Part shown: piece by piece, positions 53,645-64,000 of the stretch
Layout: each line of letters begins with the position of its first letter
Numbering within the stretch: the stretch's first letter is position 1
Assembly: GCA_963556255.1 (NCBI GenBank)
Contig: OY744613.1
Coordinates: 39,101,888 to 39,165,887 of the forward strand
Direction: 5' to 3'
Origin: Allolobophora icterica
Lineage: Eukaryota; Annelida; Clitellata; Crassiclitellata; Lumbricidae
DNA: 64,000 bases
Notes under the pieces: model-generated
What the model was told of the DNA's origin: nothing
The model's database searches: none
The model's input: only the letters and a program-made list of their open reading frames with translations
Translations under genes and position numbers: made by a program

Positions 53645-56600
53645 ATGGAGAAACTAAGTGCTGAAAGACAAGCAGATATTAAGAAGATGTCTACGGAGAG
53701 GCTGAAACAGCGTTTGTTGAAAGCCGGTTTTAAAGAAGAACAATTAGAAGGTATGTCACGTGGTGACATGATACAGGAACTCGCTGAAGTGTGGGTTAAA
53801 GAAGAAGTCGAAGAAGAAGGTGCCGTTGGCGGTGCCGTAGAAAAGGCTATTGAAAAACCTCCTGCGCCTATGTCTATGGAGATGTTGATGCAGTGGATGA
53901 TGATGACGAGACAAGAAGAGAAAGAGATAAGACAGGAAGAATTGCGTCGTCAGAGAGAGAAAGAAGAGAAAGCAGAGCGTCTGCAGCGAGAGAAAGAAGA
54001 GAAAGCAGAGCGTCTGCAGCGAGAGAAAGAAGAGAAAGCAGAACTTGTAAGGCAAGAAGAATTGCGCTTGCAGCGAGAGAAAGAAGAGAAAGCAGAACTT
54101 GTGAGGCAAGAAGAATTGCGCTTGCAGCGAGAGAAAGAAGAGAAAGCAGAACTTGTAAGGCAAGAAGAATTCCGCTTGCAGCGAGAGAAAGAAGAGAAAG
54201 CAGAACTTGTAAGGCAAGAAGAATTGCGCTTGCAGCGAGAGAAAGAAGAGAAAGCAGAACTTGTAAGGCAAGAAGAATTGCGCCTGCAGAGAGAGAGAGA
54301 AGATAAAGCAGAACAAGTGCGTAAGGCAGAACTGGAATTGCAAAAGCATCAGTTTGAGATTCAATTAGAACAGTTGAAACGAGATAGAGAAGATGCTGAA
54401 AGAAGAAGACTGGAGCAGATGATTGAAGTTGAAAGAGCTAGAAAAAGTGATGAAGAGGTTCGTCAGCAACAGATTGAAGCAAAGAGAATGCGTGAAGAAG
54501 AAAAAGAAAAAGCGCGAACGTTAGAGTTGGAACGTGCAGAACAGATCAGACAAGAAGAACTCAAATTTCAGAAAGAAAGTTTGGAAAAGGCAGAGACAGA
54601 AAGACAGGAACGTCTGAAACTGGAGAAATCAAAATTGACATTGAAAGAAACGCAAATGAGAGAAGAACGGGAAGCAGAAAGAAGGAAACAGCAAGAAAGT
54701 GAAACTTTGGTGTCAAAAATTAAGAAAATAGGTGATGCAATGAAGTATGTATTGCCTCAAATGCCAACTGATATGATGGAGGTGCCATTATATTTTGAAA
54801 CAGTCGAGAACGCATTTCGCAGTTTTGCTGTGGAAAAGCCGTTTTGGGTTAAATTATTACTACCATTGATGACGCCGAAAGCTCGAACCGTTCTGAATAG
54901 ATTGTCATACGATGATCTAGACAATTATGATAGAGTCAAGCAGCACTTATTAAAAGAATTTAAGTTGACTTCGAGAGAATACAGAGCCAGATTTGTGGAT
55001 GCTAAGAAGACGACAGAAGAGACTTATACGATGTTTACGGCAAGACTGAAGAACTTGCTAAACTATTACGTGAGAAGTCGAAACGTGAACAGAGAGTATG
55101 ATACGCTCTTTGATTTGCTGGTAGCGGATAAGCTAAAAGAATGTTTACCGCCAGGTCCACTACAGTTTGTATTGTCGAAGGAAGGAACTGACTGTCTTCA
55201 AGCTAGTGCAGTGGCAGACCTAGCAGACATTCATGTAAACAATCGAATTGGGTTTGCGTTCCCAAATATAAACAGTTATCCTTCTCAACGTTCCGTAAAC
55301 CAAAGCCAGAGTGGAAAGTGGAAAAGTAATCCAGAAACAGGGAATCAGTTCAAAGGTAAAGAAGTCAAGGCTAATGTCCCTGTACCCAATGAGACCAGAG
55401 AAGTGACGTTTGGTCGTCAGGGATTTAACAAATCGTCAGCGCCGTTTGCCAAGAGGGAAGGCAACACATCGTTTACGCAGTATAAGAGATATGAAGGCAA
55501 TGAACAACGAGGTATGGTTGTGAAGCGTTGTCACAACTGTGGTTCAGACAAACATTTGGTTAAATTTTGTCCAGTTCCAGTGGCAGCAGCTAGTTCTAGC
55601 AGAAATCAAGAACACACAAGGGTGAATTTGATTCAAGTGGTTAGTGATACAGATAATCAAACCGCGAGTCAAGAAAACCAAGAGACTGAAGTAAAGTCAG
55701 TAATGAAATGTGGTATTCAAAAAGAAATTCTATTGGATGCTGAAATTCAGAGAGAAGTCATAGGAAAAGATGACAGTCGAATATTGAAGAAATCGTTCTT
55801 GCAATATGTCGAGGTTGAAATTCGTGCAGTAGACGGTAAAGAGCCAGTGAAAGTCAAAGCACTGAGCGACTCGGGAGCAGAGATTCCGGTGATTAGTGAA
55901 GAATTACTGGAAGGCATGAAGGTGGAACAAATTGGAAAAGTGAATTTGCAATGTGTGGCAGGAGATGCCATTCCTGCGAAGTTAGTGAAAGTCGATGTTA
56001 GACTGTGTGGTAGTGACGTGGAAGAAGAGGGATTTCCGCGTAAAATCCAGTGTTCACTTACACCTTATGTCACCTTGATGTGTGCTAGTATTGCAAAGAT
56101 GGGCAGTACAGAAAGATTCTTGTTGCATCCAGAGATAATTGCCGAATTAAAAGCCGTACCACAGATGAAAATTAAAACGATACAAGGAGATGTGAGTGTA
56201 CGAGCAAATGTAATGACGAGAGCGCAGAGTCGGAAACAGGAAATGGTAGATGTTGATGAGAAGAGTGAAACTGAAAGTTCAAGTGATGAGGAAAACGAAA
56301 GTAATGAGCAACGAAGCTTATCGCGAGATGGTGTAACATCAGAGATGAATGAGCAAGAGATGGTTGCATGCGAGAATGGCACATTAAATGAAACTGAAGA
56401 AGACAATGAATGTGATGTGGGGATAGGAGACTTGTATAGAGATGAAGAGATGGATGAAGAACAAAAGGTGCAGATTGCCGATTCGAAGAAGTTCGAAGAG
56501 CAACAGAGAAATGATGAATCGTTGAAGCCGTGGTGGAAGTTAGCACAAGAGAAAGAATCTGAATTCTGTGTGATCAACGGTTTATTGCATAAGAAATATC

Positions 56601-57307
56601 AGATATTAGACCAGACGATATATCAACTAGTGTTACCAAAAGAGAGACGAATTAAAGTGATGGAATTGGCGCATGAATCGGTATTTGGAGGACATCTAGG
56701 AGAAGAGAAAACAAGAGAACGAATAAAATTATCTTTTGTATGGCCAAAGATGAGAAGAGACATTGTGAAATTTTGTAAGTCTTGTGAGAAGTGTCAATTA
56801 AAGGCAAGGAGTCTGGTGATGGATAGAGTGCCTATCACTCCAGTCTCAAGAGAAGAGGTCGCCTTCAAGAGAATGACGATGGACCTCGTTGGCCCGATCG
56901 ATCCAGTATCTGCTGCAGGTCACAAGTATTGTTTATGCATTGTGGACTCGTGCACCAGATGGCCTACAATCTTCTTATTGAAATCGCTGACAGCGAAGGC
57001 TGTGTGTGAAGCGTTGACGGAACTGTTCATGAACGTTGGTGTGCCGTCCGTGATTACAAGTGACCAAGGAACGAACTTCACAGCCAGTTTGACAAGAGAA
57101 TTTCTCAATTTAATGGGCTGTAGTCCACGATTCGACACACCAGGACACCCAGAAGCTGCTGGATTAGTAGAGAGATGGAATCAGACATTTAAAAAGATGA
57201 TCCATCATGTGATAATAGACAACCCGAGGAAATGGCACAAGATAATTCCTTTCACAGTGTGGGCATTACGAGAAGTGCCGAATGCAACTGCTGGAGTATC
57301 ACCATAA
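53645..57307 (+). CDS. Element B gag-protease-integrase
   Basis: 1,220 codons from the ATG. It has an N-terminal segment shared with element A (MEKLSAERQADIKKMSTERL), then a long coiled coil (about residues 85-345) with 18-residue repeats of REKEEKAELVRQEELRLQ type, and a capsid-like region (about 355-520) with VADKLKECLPPGPLQ. A CCHC knuckle CHNCGSDKHLVKFC is at about 629-642, an aspartic protease ALSDSGAEIPVI at about 739, and an acidic spacer at about 870-960. The integrase HHCC domain (HESVFGGH...CKSCEKCQ, about 1008-1055) precedes catalytic residues in MTMDLVGP, TSDQGTN and LVERWNQ (about 1079, 1139, 1175). The full DDE triad is present. The frame ends after GVSP at 57307 through a one-base-class shift. 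Confidence 0.9.
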   Translation: MEKLSAERQADIKKMSTERLKQRLLKAGFKEEQLEGMSRGDMIQELAEVWVKEEVEEEGAVGGAVEKAIEKPPAPMSMEMLMQWMMMTRQEEKEIRQEELRRQREKEEKAERLQREKEEKAERLQREKEEKAELVRQEELRLQREKEEKAELVRQEELRLQREKEEKAELVRQEEFRLQREKEEKAELVRQEELRLQREKEEKAELVRQEELRLQREREDKAEQVRKAELELQKHQFEIQLEQLKRDREDAERRRLEQMIEVERARKSDEEVRQQQIEAKRMREEEKEKARTLELERAEQIRQEELKFQKESLEKAETERQERLKLEKSKLTLKETQMREEREAERRKQQESETLVSKIKKIGDAMKYVLPQMPTDMMEVPLYFETVENAFRSFAVEKPFWVKLLLPLMTPKARTVLNRLSYDDLDNYDRVKQHLLKEFKLTSREYRARFVDAKKTTEETYTMFTARLKNLLNYYVRSRNVNREYDTLFDLLVADKLKECLPPGPLQFVLSKEGTDCLQASAVADLADIHVNNRIGFAFPNINSYPSQRSVNQSQSGKWKSNPETGNQFKGKEVKANVPVPNETREVTFGRQGFNKSSAPFAKREGNTSFTQYKRYEGNEQRGMVVKRCHNCGSDKHLVKFCPVPVAAASSSRNQEHTRVNLIQVVSDTDNQTASQENQETEVKSVMKCGIQKEILLDAEIQREVIGKDDSRILKKSFLQYVEVEIRAVDGKEPVKVKALSDSGAEIPVISEELLEGMKVEQIGKVNLQCVAGDAIPAKLVKVDVRLCGSDVEEEGFPRKIQCSLTPYVTLMCASIAKMGSTERFLLHPEIIAELKAVPQMKIKTIQGDVSVRANVMTRAQSRKQEMVDVDEKSETESSSDEENESNEQRSLSRDGVTSEMNEQEMVACENGTLNETEEDNECDVGIGDLYRDEEMDEEQKVQIADSKKFEEQQRNDESLKPWWKLAQEKESEFCVINGLLHKKYQILDQTIYQLVLPKERRIKVMELAHESVFGGHLGEEKTRERIKLSFVWPKMRRDIVKFCKSCEKCQLKARSLVMDRVPITPVSREEVAFKRMTMDLVGPIDPVSAAGHKYCLCIVDSCTRWPTIFLLKSLTAKAVCEALTELFMNVGVPSVITSDQGTNFTASLTREFLNLMGCSPRFDTPGHPEAAGLVERWNQTFKKMIHHVIIDNPRKWHKIIPFTVWALREVPNATAGVSP

Positions 57308-59214
57308 TGCTTGTCTATGGGAAAATTCCGAGAGGACCATTGGCAATATTAAAAGAGAGTTGGACTAGAGAAATAAACTTACCACCTCATGTTGGAGTTA
57401 AACCAGAAAAGTATTTAAAAGAACTCAAAGAAAATATGGAGAAAGCATTATTGTTTGCAGAATCCTACTCTCGAGAAAAGCAATTACAATACACGAATCA
57501 GTATAACAAGAGAGCAAAGCACAAAGAATTTGAAGCTGGTGAGAAAGTCATAGTTTTGTATCCAACGTCAACAAACAAACTTATTTCTCGATGGCATGGT
57601 CCATGTACGATCATACATCGAAGATCAAAGTACTCTTATTTAGTCGATATGGGTGAAAATGGTCGAAAAATAATTCACGCCAACAAGATCAGAAAATATG
57701 TTACTCGAGCATTAAGTTGTGGTCTAATCGTTGAAGAAGATGAAGATTTTGGTTCAGTGGTTGAATTACCAATGAGGAATGAGGTTCAAGATGACAAGAA
57801 TTCACTTAACCTCGATCCTGAACAAATTAGCCATTTGACAGTAACTCAGCAAGAACAGTTGTTGAAAGTCTTGAACAAATACTGTGATAGATTTTCAGAA
57901 AAACCCGGATTATGTACATTGGTTGAACATGAAATTGAACTAAAACCAGGATTTCGTGAAAAGGAATTTGCAGCATATCGAATTCCTTTGATTTATCGAT
58001 CAGAAGTGGAACGTCAGATCAAAGAAATGTTAAAAACAAACATTATCAAACCATCATCGAGCAGAATGGCAAGCCCTTTGGTTATTGTTAAAAAGAAAGA
58101 CGGATCTTTAAGACTTGCCTGTGACTACAGATACATTAACTCATTCACAGTGGATTGTAAATATCCTATGCCGATTGTCAGAGACGTTTTGAACAAAGTT
58201 GGAAAGTCTAATGTGATTTCTATTTTGGACTGTCGAAGTGCTTATTGGACTTGTCCTGTAAAACAATCTGATCAATGGAAGACAGCTTTTGTAACACATA
58301 ATGGACTGTATGAATTTACTCGTGTTCCTTTTGGAATGATAAATTCTGGACGAACTTTTGTTAAGGCGATAAATTTAGTTTTACAGCCTATAAGTGACTT
58401 TGCAGAACCGTATGTTGATGACATTGCTGTGCATTCTGACAGTTGGAAAGTTCACTTGCAGCATCTAGATGCATTTTTGATGCAAATGAGATTGCATAAC
58501 GTTACTTTGAATTTGAAAAAATGCATATTTGGTAAGAGTGAGGTAAGGTTTATCGGTCATGTGGTTGGGTCTGGTAAGATAAAGATGAATCCAGACAGAA
58601 TTGAAAGTTTGACTAATTTGAAGATCCCAGAAACTAAGAAGCAAGTTAAGCAACTGCTTGGATTTTTTAATTATTACAGACAGTTTATTAAGGACTTTGC
58701 ACAGATTGCGAAACCGCTATCTGATTTAACTAGTAAGCGTGTTTCTGATAAGATTGATTGGACTGTTGAACATCAGCAAGCATTTGATTTACTTAAAGAG
58801 GCTGTGCGATCCAAAGTAGTGTTATATGTTTTTGAAGTGGGAAAACCATTCAATTTGTACTGCGATAGTAGTGACTTTGCAGTCGGTGCTGTTTTAACAC
58901 AGATGGACGACAAGGGAATAGAACGCCCTGTGTCATTTATCAGTCAGAAATTAACTGATACCCAGAAGAGATGGGCTACTGTGGAAAAGGAAGCCTATGC
59001 TATTGTTTGGGCTCTAAACAAGTTAAAAGAAATTATAATTGGATCAAAAATTTTCATTTTTACTGATCACAATCCTCTTACATATTTGACTGAGTCAATG
59101 TCTAAGTCTGCTAAACTTGTGCGTTGGGCGTTAGCCTTACAAACTTTTGATGTTGAGGTGAAGTACAAGAAGGGCAGATTGAATATTATTGCTGATTGTT
59201 TGTCAAGGTTATAA
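57304..59214 (+). CDS. Element B integrase C-terminus, reverse transcriptase, RNase H
   Basis: Homology continues from about 57304 in a second frame (open from 57232). It starts with MLVYGKIPRGPL, then a GPY/F-type module (SRWHGPCTIIHRRSKYSY), then RT with LACDYRYINS, SILDCRSAYWTCPV (catalytic Asp) and YVDDIAVHS. RNase H has LYCDSSDFAVGAVLTQ, KEAYAIVWAL and TDHNPLTYL, ending DCLSRL at 59214. All RT and RNase H landmarks are intact. The shift position differs from that in element A, which argues for independent damage or assembly error over a conserved frameshift signal. Confidence 0.88.
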   Translation: MMLVYGKIPRGPLAILKESWTREINLPPHVGVKPEKYLKELKENMEKALLFAESYSREKQLQYTNQYNKRAKHKEFEAGEKVIVLYPTSTNKLISRWHGPCTIIHRRSKYSYLVDMGENGRKIIHANKIRKYVTRALSCGLIVEEDEDFGSVVELPMRNEVQDDKNSLNLDPEQISHLTVTQQEQLLKVLNKYCDRFSEKPGLCTLVEHEIELKPGFREKEFAAYRIPLIYRSEVERQIKEMLKTNIIKPSSSRMASPLVIVKKKDGSLRLACDYRYINSFTVDCKYPMPIVRDVLNKVGKSNVISILDCRSAYWTCPVKQSDQWKTAFVTHNGLYEFTRVPFGMINSGRTFVKAINLVLQPISDFAEPYVDDIAVHSDSWKVHLQHLDAFLMQMRLHNVTLNLKKCIFGKSEVRFIGHVVGSGKIKMNPDRIESLTNLKIPETKKQVKQLLGFFNYYRQFIKDFAQIAKPLSDLTSKRVSDKIDWTVEHQQAFDLLKEAVRSKVVLYVFEVGKPFNLYCDSSDFAVGAVLTQMDDKGIERPVSFISQKLTDTQKRWATVEKEAYAIVWALNKLKEIIIGSKIFIFTDHNPLTYLTESMSKSAKLVRWALALQTFDVEVKYKKGRLNIIADCLSRL

Positions 59215-59311
59215 GTAATCGTAAGACTGTTTATTAATTAGTTAGATATATATATATGTTTCATGTATTTTGGTAATTTCGCAAATTTTGAAATTTAATT
59301 TGCTCAATTCC

Positions 59312-59330
59312 AGAAAAAGGAAGGAGGTAA
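59312..59330 (+). other. Polypurine tract of element B
   Basis: AGAAAAAGGAAGGAGGTAA directly precedes the 3' LTR. Confidence 0.75.
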
Positions 59331-59814
59331 TGTGAACTGAGTTTTGTGTACAGTCTTGCAGTGCGAGATGTTAGCGTATATATTTAGTGCGTTTACTTTA
59401 GTTTCATGTGTATATGTATATATGATAGATGCATCACGTTTAGTCGTACTGTCTTAGTGACACGCGCGGCCGGCCAATCTCGGCAGCGGCGCGCTATATG
59501 TATATTATTAGAGTTCGCTTAGGCGCACAGAAGACAGGTGTGTCAAGAGGCGCGAAGAATTATGCAGACTTGAGAAGTTTGAATTCGAGTGTGTTCGCTG
59601 TAGTAGTGTGGCTGACTAGTCGAGTTGTAATCGAATTGAGTTCTGTCTGTTTGTTTCTTATTAAACTAAAAGATATTAAACTGTGTTGCTGATTAATTCA
59701 GGTTATACTTATACGTAGAATTAGTGTTCAAAAGGTGAACGTTAAATAGGCGTTAAGTACGAAGAGAACAAGGATTTAATCAGAAGGATTGTCAACGGAA
59801 GGATTGGGTTGACA
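59331..59814 (+). repeat. 3' LTR of element B
   Basis: 484 bp. The segments compared, including the 195-bp shared open frame (52935-53129 and 59498-59692), are identical to the 5' LTR. Confidence 0.92.
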
Positions 59815-59899
59815 GTAAGTATTTTCTTTATTTAACTGTTTGCAAGAGATTAGCACTCCAGTGTACATGCATCAAATAATACAATACATTATGCAACAT

Positions 59900-60330
59900 T
59901 TTAAAACAAAACAGCATCACAATCAATAAGAATACAGCATTCTTCCAATGAAATTTTTCCTCATATTATTGTCCAGTGGAGTAAGCACTCTATCGTGAGA
60001 CCGAGGTCGCAGAACATTATTTTTAGGTTTCTTGGGTGGGAGCAATTTGTGTAGTGCATGACCAGGGTTGTTTAAGACCCCCGTGAGTAGGCCAACATCC
60101 GCTTTCCTACAGAGTTTGTCGAACGTTGGCCCACCCTCCGGCAGGTACCCCTGCCTAGTCATCTTGTTTATAATTGCTTGAAGTTTATTCTTATCATGCT
60201 GGGATGCAAATCCTCACCATGCGGGGCTTGCATACAGCATGCATGCCACTGTCGTCGCCCTTGTGACATCAAAGACTTCGCAAGTGTACCTTCTTATGAT
60301 CATGCCCATGGTAGTTGTGTACTTCAGTAT
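59900..60330 (-). pseudogene. LINE C-terminal fragment, same family as 46190-47650
   Basis: The minus strand reads TRATTVACMLYASPAWWGF, HDKNKLQAIINKMTRQGYLP, ADVGLLTGVLNNPGHALHKL and a terminal NVLRPRSHDRVL box. The last recalls LRPRPHD in the LINE at 46190. A 5'-truncated piece next to element B. Confidence 0.7.
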
Positions 60331-60654
60331 GAGCTGGACGATAGAGTATTAAGCACTGTCACAACAGTTTCCATCTAATCTGCAGAAGAACTTTGCAAAA
60401 TGTTCTATAGACAAAAGATCTTGTAAGAAGTTAAAGAAATAGGATGTGCACTTACTAATTGCCACCAACAAAGACAGTATATGCATAAAAGTCAATGCAA
60501 TGTTGCTGTTTAAATATTGCCCAATATATAAGTAGAACAATTGGAAGGGACATTTGAAAATTGATGCAGCTGAAATTATTGGACATCCAACAATAATATT
60601 TTGTGATCTATGTAGTAACTGTGGAGCTACTATAATATCTTCCAAGTTAGTCTA

Positions 60655-61260
60655 TACATGTATTGTATTATATTCGATAATTTCTAAAGCGCTTCTCTGC
60701 AGCATAGGCCATTCAGAAGCGCTCCCAGTGCAATAGACCCTGAGGTTTTGAGGTGAGAGAAGGAGGAAGAAACATTTATAGCCAAGAGAATGGAGGAACG
60801 GACAGAGTAAGGAAGACCGTTCCAATGGGAGGGACCTATGCAGACAAAGGATCTAGACTGAGCCATTGAAGTCCTGACGCAGGGAACCAGAAGATCAAAT
60901 CGGTCAGCAGAACGGAAAAGACAAAGTGAGGCAGCAGAATGGGACCGATGAATATGATCACATAAATACTTTGAGGCAAGACCCAATTGAGCTTTAAGCA
61001 CAAGAATGAGAACTTTGAATTGATTTTGGGCTGAAAGAGGGAGACAGTGTAGTTGTTCAAACATGAAATTGGAGATATGGCAGTACCTAGGAAGGAGAGC
61101 AAACAGTCTAGCCGCTGCCTTTAGTACCGACTGGATGGGAGAGAGTCAAACCTTAGGAGGGTCAATGAGGAGAGTATTCCAATAGTCATTTCGTGAAAAA
61201 ACAAAAGCATGAATAATTGAAGTGAAGGCCAAGAAATAAAACTGAGCAATGGATAGCCCT
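60655..61260 (-). pseudogene. CR1-like LINE 3' end
   Basis: The minus strand gives CLPLSAQNQFKVLILVLKAQ, LVPCVRTSMAQSRSFVCIGP and SHWNGLPYSVR, then the tail GAGCGCTTCTGAATGG...AAGCGCTTTAGAAATTATC at 60680-60730. Closely related to 27071-27460. Minor frame breaks. Confidence 0.75.
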
Positions 61261-61599
61261 GAGACGCCTTAGGTGGAAGTACTAGGAACGGGTAAGGTTG
61301 TAAATGTGATCTGTAAAAGTAAGAGAACTATCTGGATTGACCTCTAAATCGCAAACACTAGACGAGAACACAACAAGGGGAAATCTCTCTAATAGCAGAG
61401 CTGCAACATGTGGCTAAAATTTCACAGATGATCAAGTTTGAAGATTTTGTGTAGCTGAGCTGAAATGAACCAATATGGTATCATTATTATACTATGGTAT
61501 TCTATGGTATCATAGATTATTATTATAAATGTAAATTTGTAATTCATCTTTAAATATCAGATTAATACTGAAAAATCTCACATATAGTTGTTGTGAACT

Positions 61600-62385
<786 letters not shown>

Positions 62386-62389
62386 GCAT

Positions 62390-63627
62390 AGTGAGGGTCT
62401 GAAGATGCCAGCAAGAAGTAATAGAGGGAAAAAAGTGTACGACTGTGAATATTGTAACAAAAAGTTTACATGTAAAGAGTTTCTCAAAAGGCACGTGTGA
62501 ATTCTGTACCAAAGCTTTTACTCAACAGGGGAATCTCAAACGCCATTTAAGAACTCACAGTGGAGAAAAACCATCTGAGTGCAATTTATGTCACAAAGCA
62601 TTTTCTGAGAAGAAAACTCTGTTCATTCATACGAGAACCCACACTGGAGAGAAACCGTATATATGCAACTTGTGTTATAAAGCCTTTGCACATAAGTCTA
62701 ATCTGGATCTTCATAAAAGAACCCACACTGAGTACTCAGGAAAAACCATTCAAATGTCACTTTTGTAGTAAGGCATTTGCACACAGCAATACTCTGAAAG
62801 AGCATATAAAAACGCACAATGGAGAAAAACTGTACATTTGTCAGTTTTTCAAAACAAGTTTTATACACAACAGTGGTCTTCGTGTGCATACGAGAACACA
62901 TACTGGAGAAAAACCATACAAATGCAATTTATGCAAGAAAGCATTTACAACAAGTGGCTGTCTCAAAATGCACATTACAACTCATGCTGGAGAAAGAGCA
63001 TTTAAGTGCAATTTATGTGATAAGATATTTGCCCGAATGCGAAATCTGACACGACATACAAAAGTTCACATTGGAGATAAGCCATACTTATGTCAGTTAT
63101 GCAACAAAACATTTTTGACACTAGTCTTCATCATCTTCGTCATCATGCAATAACCCACAGTGGAGAAAAAACAAATAACTGCAGTGTCTGTCAGAAAGCA
63201 TTTGCTCGGCATAAGGATTTGAAATTACACATGAGCACACACACTGGAGAAAAACCATATAAATGTGAGTCATGCGGCAAGGCATCTGCAGAGAGTAACA
63301 GGCTCAAAAACCATTTAAAACTCCACACTGGAGTAAGATCATATGAATGTCATTTATGTTCCAAATCATTTTCAAGGAGTCATCAATTACAAAGCCATTC
63401 GAGGATCCACACCGGAAATAACACTTTTCGAGGACGTCATAATCGAACAAGCCATTTGAGAACTCGTGATGGAGAGAAACAACTTCAGCATGGTATCGTT
63501 CAAAACACTTTTGAATGTAACAGTCGTGTGAATGAGCATAACAATATGACAACTGGAGGTGATCCATATCAAAACGTTACATTGAGAAAGACAAACTGGA
63601 AACATCAAGGAAGTAATTTGCATAACA
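62390..63627 (+). pseudogene. C2H2 zinc-finger array, copy 2 (about twelve fingers, broken)
   Basis: It opens MPARSNRGKKVYDCEYC like copy 1. Finger 1 is fused to finger 2 by a deletion of about 30 bp near 62494, which shifts the frame. Further fingers include SECNLCHKAF, YICNLCYKAF, FKCHFCSKAF, YKCNLCKKAF, FKCNLCDKIF, NNCSVCQKAF and YECHLCSKSF. Other lesions are a short insertion in the linker at about 62731, a shift at about 63115 and a lost second Cys (YICQFF, 62838). After 63420 the finger pattern fades. Single-frame expression is impossible as read, unless the shifts are assembly errors. Confidence 0.78.
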
Positions 63628-64000
63628 GATTGATGAAATTGGTCAATTAATTTCTTAGAAGGCCGACAACATTGTACTAAATTCCAGGATGAATTATCTA
63701 CTTTAATCCATATTAATGCCAGCATAGTTCAAGGCTCAAGTACAGGTCCTACACATTTCATTGTTTCCATATCAAGCCTTAAAACTTTACATCCTCAAAA
63801 TATTCCTATGAAGGACGCTGATGACAGCTATCTCTTAATACCTTCCTCTAATAGTTCATCCATCACCTCTGAATTAGAGCACGTTGAGTCTTGGGCCAAA
63901 ACTTGTAACCTGAAATTAAATCATAGTAAAACGTATGAAATGATTTTACACAGACCCAGAGGGAATTTTACTAATATAAACGCACCTTTATCCACCCCTG
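63628..64000 (+). pseudogene. LINE reverse transcriptase fragment running off the window
   Basis: The frame beginning near 63636 reads WSINFLEGRQHCTKFQ, ASIVQGSSTGPTHFIVSIS, then KDADDSYLLIP (the YADD box with Tyr changed to Asp), ELEHVESWAKTCNLKLNHSK and EMILHRP. These are RT domain landmarks from the palm onward. The single open frame shows moderate preservation, but the catalytic box is altered. It overlaps the end of the zinc-finger frame, so it was inserted into the zinc-finger gene's 3' part. Confidence 0.8.

Larger units (their letters stand above)
52768..59814 (+). mobile_element. Gmr1-like Ty3/gypsy LTR retrotransposon B
   Basis: A 7,047-bp element, LTRs of 484 bp (52768-53251, 59331-59814) bounded TGTGA...TGACA, with target duplication GTAAG (52763-52767, 59815-59819). 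I see no difference between the LTRs, so it inserted very recently. Internal order is gag, protease, integrase, RT, RNase H, as in element A. Protein-level similarity to A is clear in the Gag N terminus, protease, integrase and RT, but nucleotide divergence is large, so the two are separate families. One frame break near the end of the integrase core. No env. Confidence 0.92.

Noticed and set aside
53756..54364. Minus-strand 202-codon ORF rich in Phe/Leu
   Set aside because: Shadow of the 54-bp Gag coiled-coil repeats of element B.

Overview
This window looks like metazoan nuclear DNA, most likely from a marine invertebrate deuterostome. The reasons are: exons with GT/AG borders and phase-1 introns separating PAN/Apple and kringle modules; two LTR retrotransposons of the Gmr1 type (integrase before reverse transcriptase), a group described from deuterostomes; and a large, mixed load of LINEs, hAT-like MITEs, piggyBac, Polinton, satellite and microsatellite DNA. 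The species cannot be named from the sequence. Every functional call rests on motifs read by eye.

Host gene, + strand, about 1-46,000. Exons for PAN/Apple modules (173-418, 1055-1285), a short Thr/Pro-rich stalk (22119-22181), two kringles (26716-26997; 28217-28364 joined to 30336-30424), a second PAN pair (34213-34455, 35324-35554), two more stalk exons (36610-36741, 38884-39090), one transmembrane exon (40066-40192), a 35-bp basic juxtamembrane exon (41033-41067) and two cytoplasmic-tail exons (42484-42670, 45714-45849 with the stop). All phases are compatible. The simplest model is one single-pass receptor-like protein, PAN-PAN-stalk-Kr-Kr-PAN-PAN-stalk-stalk-TM-tail, whose signal-peptide exon lies left of the window. 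Two tandem genes, the first having lost its TM exon, remain possible. The PAN and stalk exons, with their introns, are copies of each other, so the locus grew by segmental duplication.

The first PAN-to-stalk intron (1286-22118) has become a transposon nest: a decayed piggyBac (1905-3143), a Polinton integrase relic (about 3880-4690), a LINE with an intact ORF (about 5404-8740), a roughly 20-bp satellite (8741-9840), a tRNA-headed SINE and a TG array, and Gmr1-like element A (10824-17219; 432-bp LTRs, TSD TGTAC). Other introns carry a decayed LINE (24010-25560), three hAT-like MITE groups, a 1.3-kb hAT element (32250-33558), a 125-bp near-perfect palindrome (37664-37788) and a foldback element (45108-45537).

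Beyond the host gene, 46,000-64,000 holds LINE fragments, a retroelement containing a 180-bp ACC array, Gmr1-like element B (52768-59814; 484-bp LTRs, TSD GTAAG), and a duplicated, frame-broken C2H2 zinc-finger array (61600-63630) interrupted and ended by LINE sequence.

The most notable points are a textbook heat-shock element plus CRE just upstream of the TATA box in both LTRs of element A, the integrase-first domain order in both LTR elements, an element B leader array that seems to have grown from its primer-binding site, and the PAN/kringle receptor gene itself.
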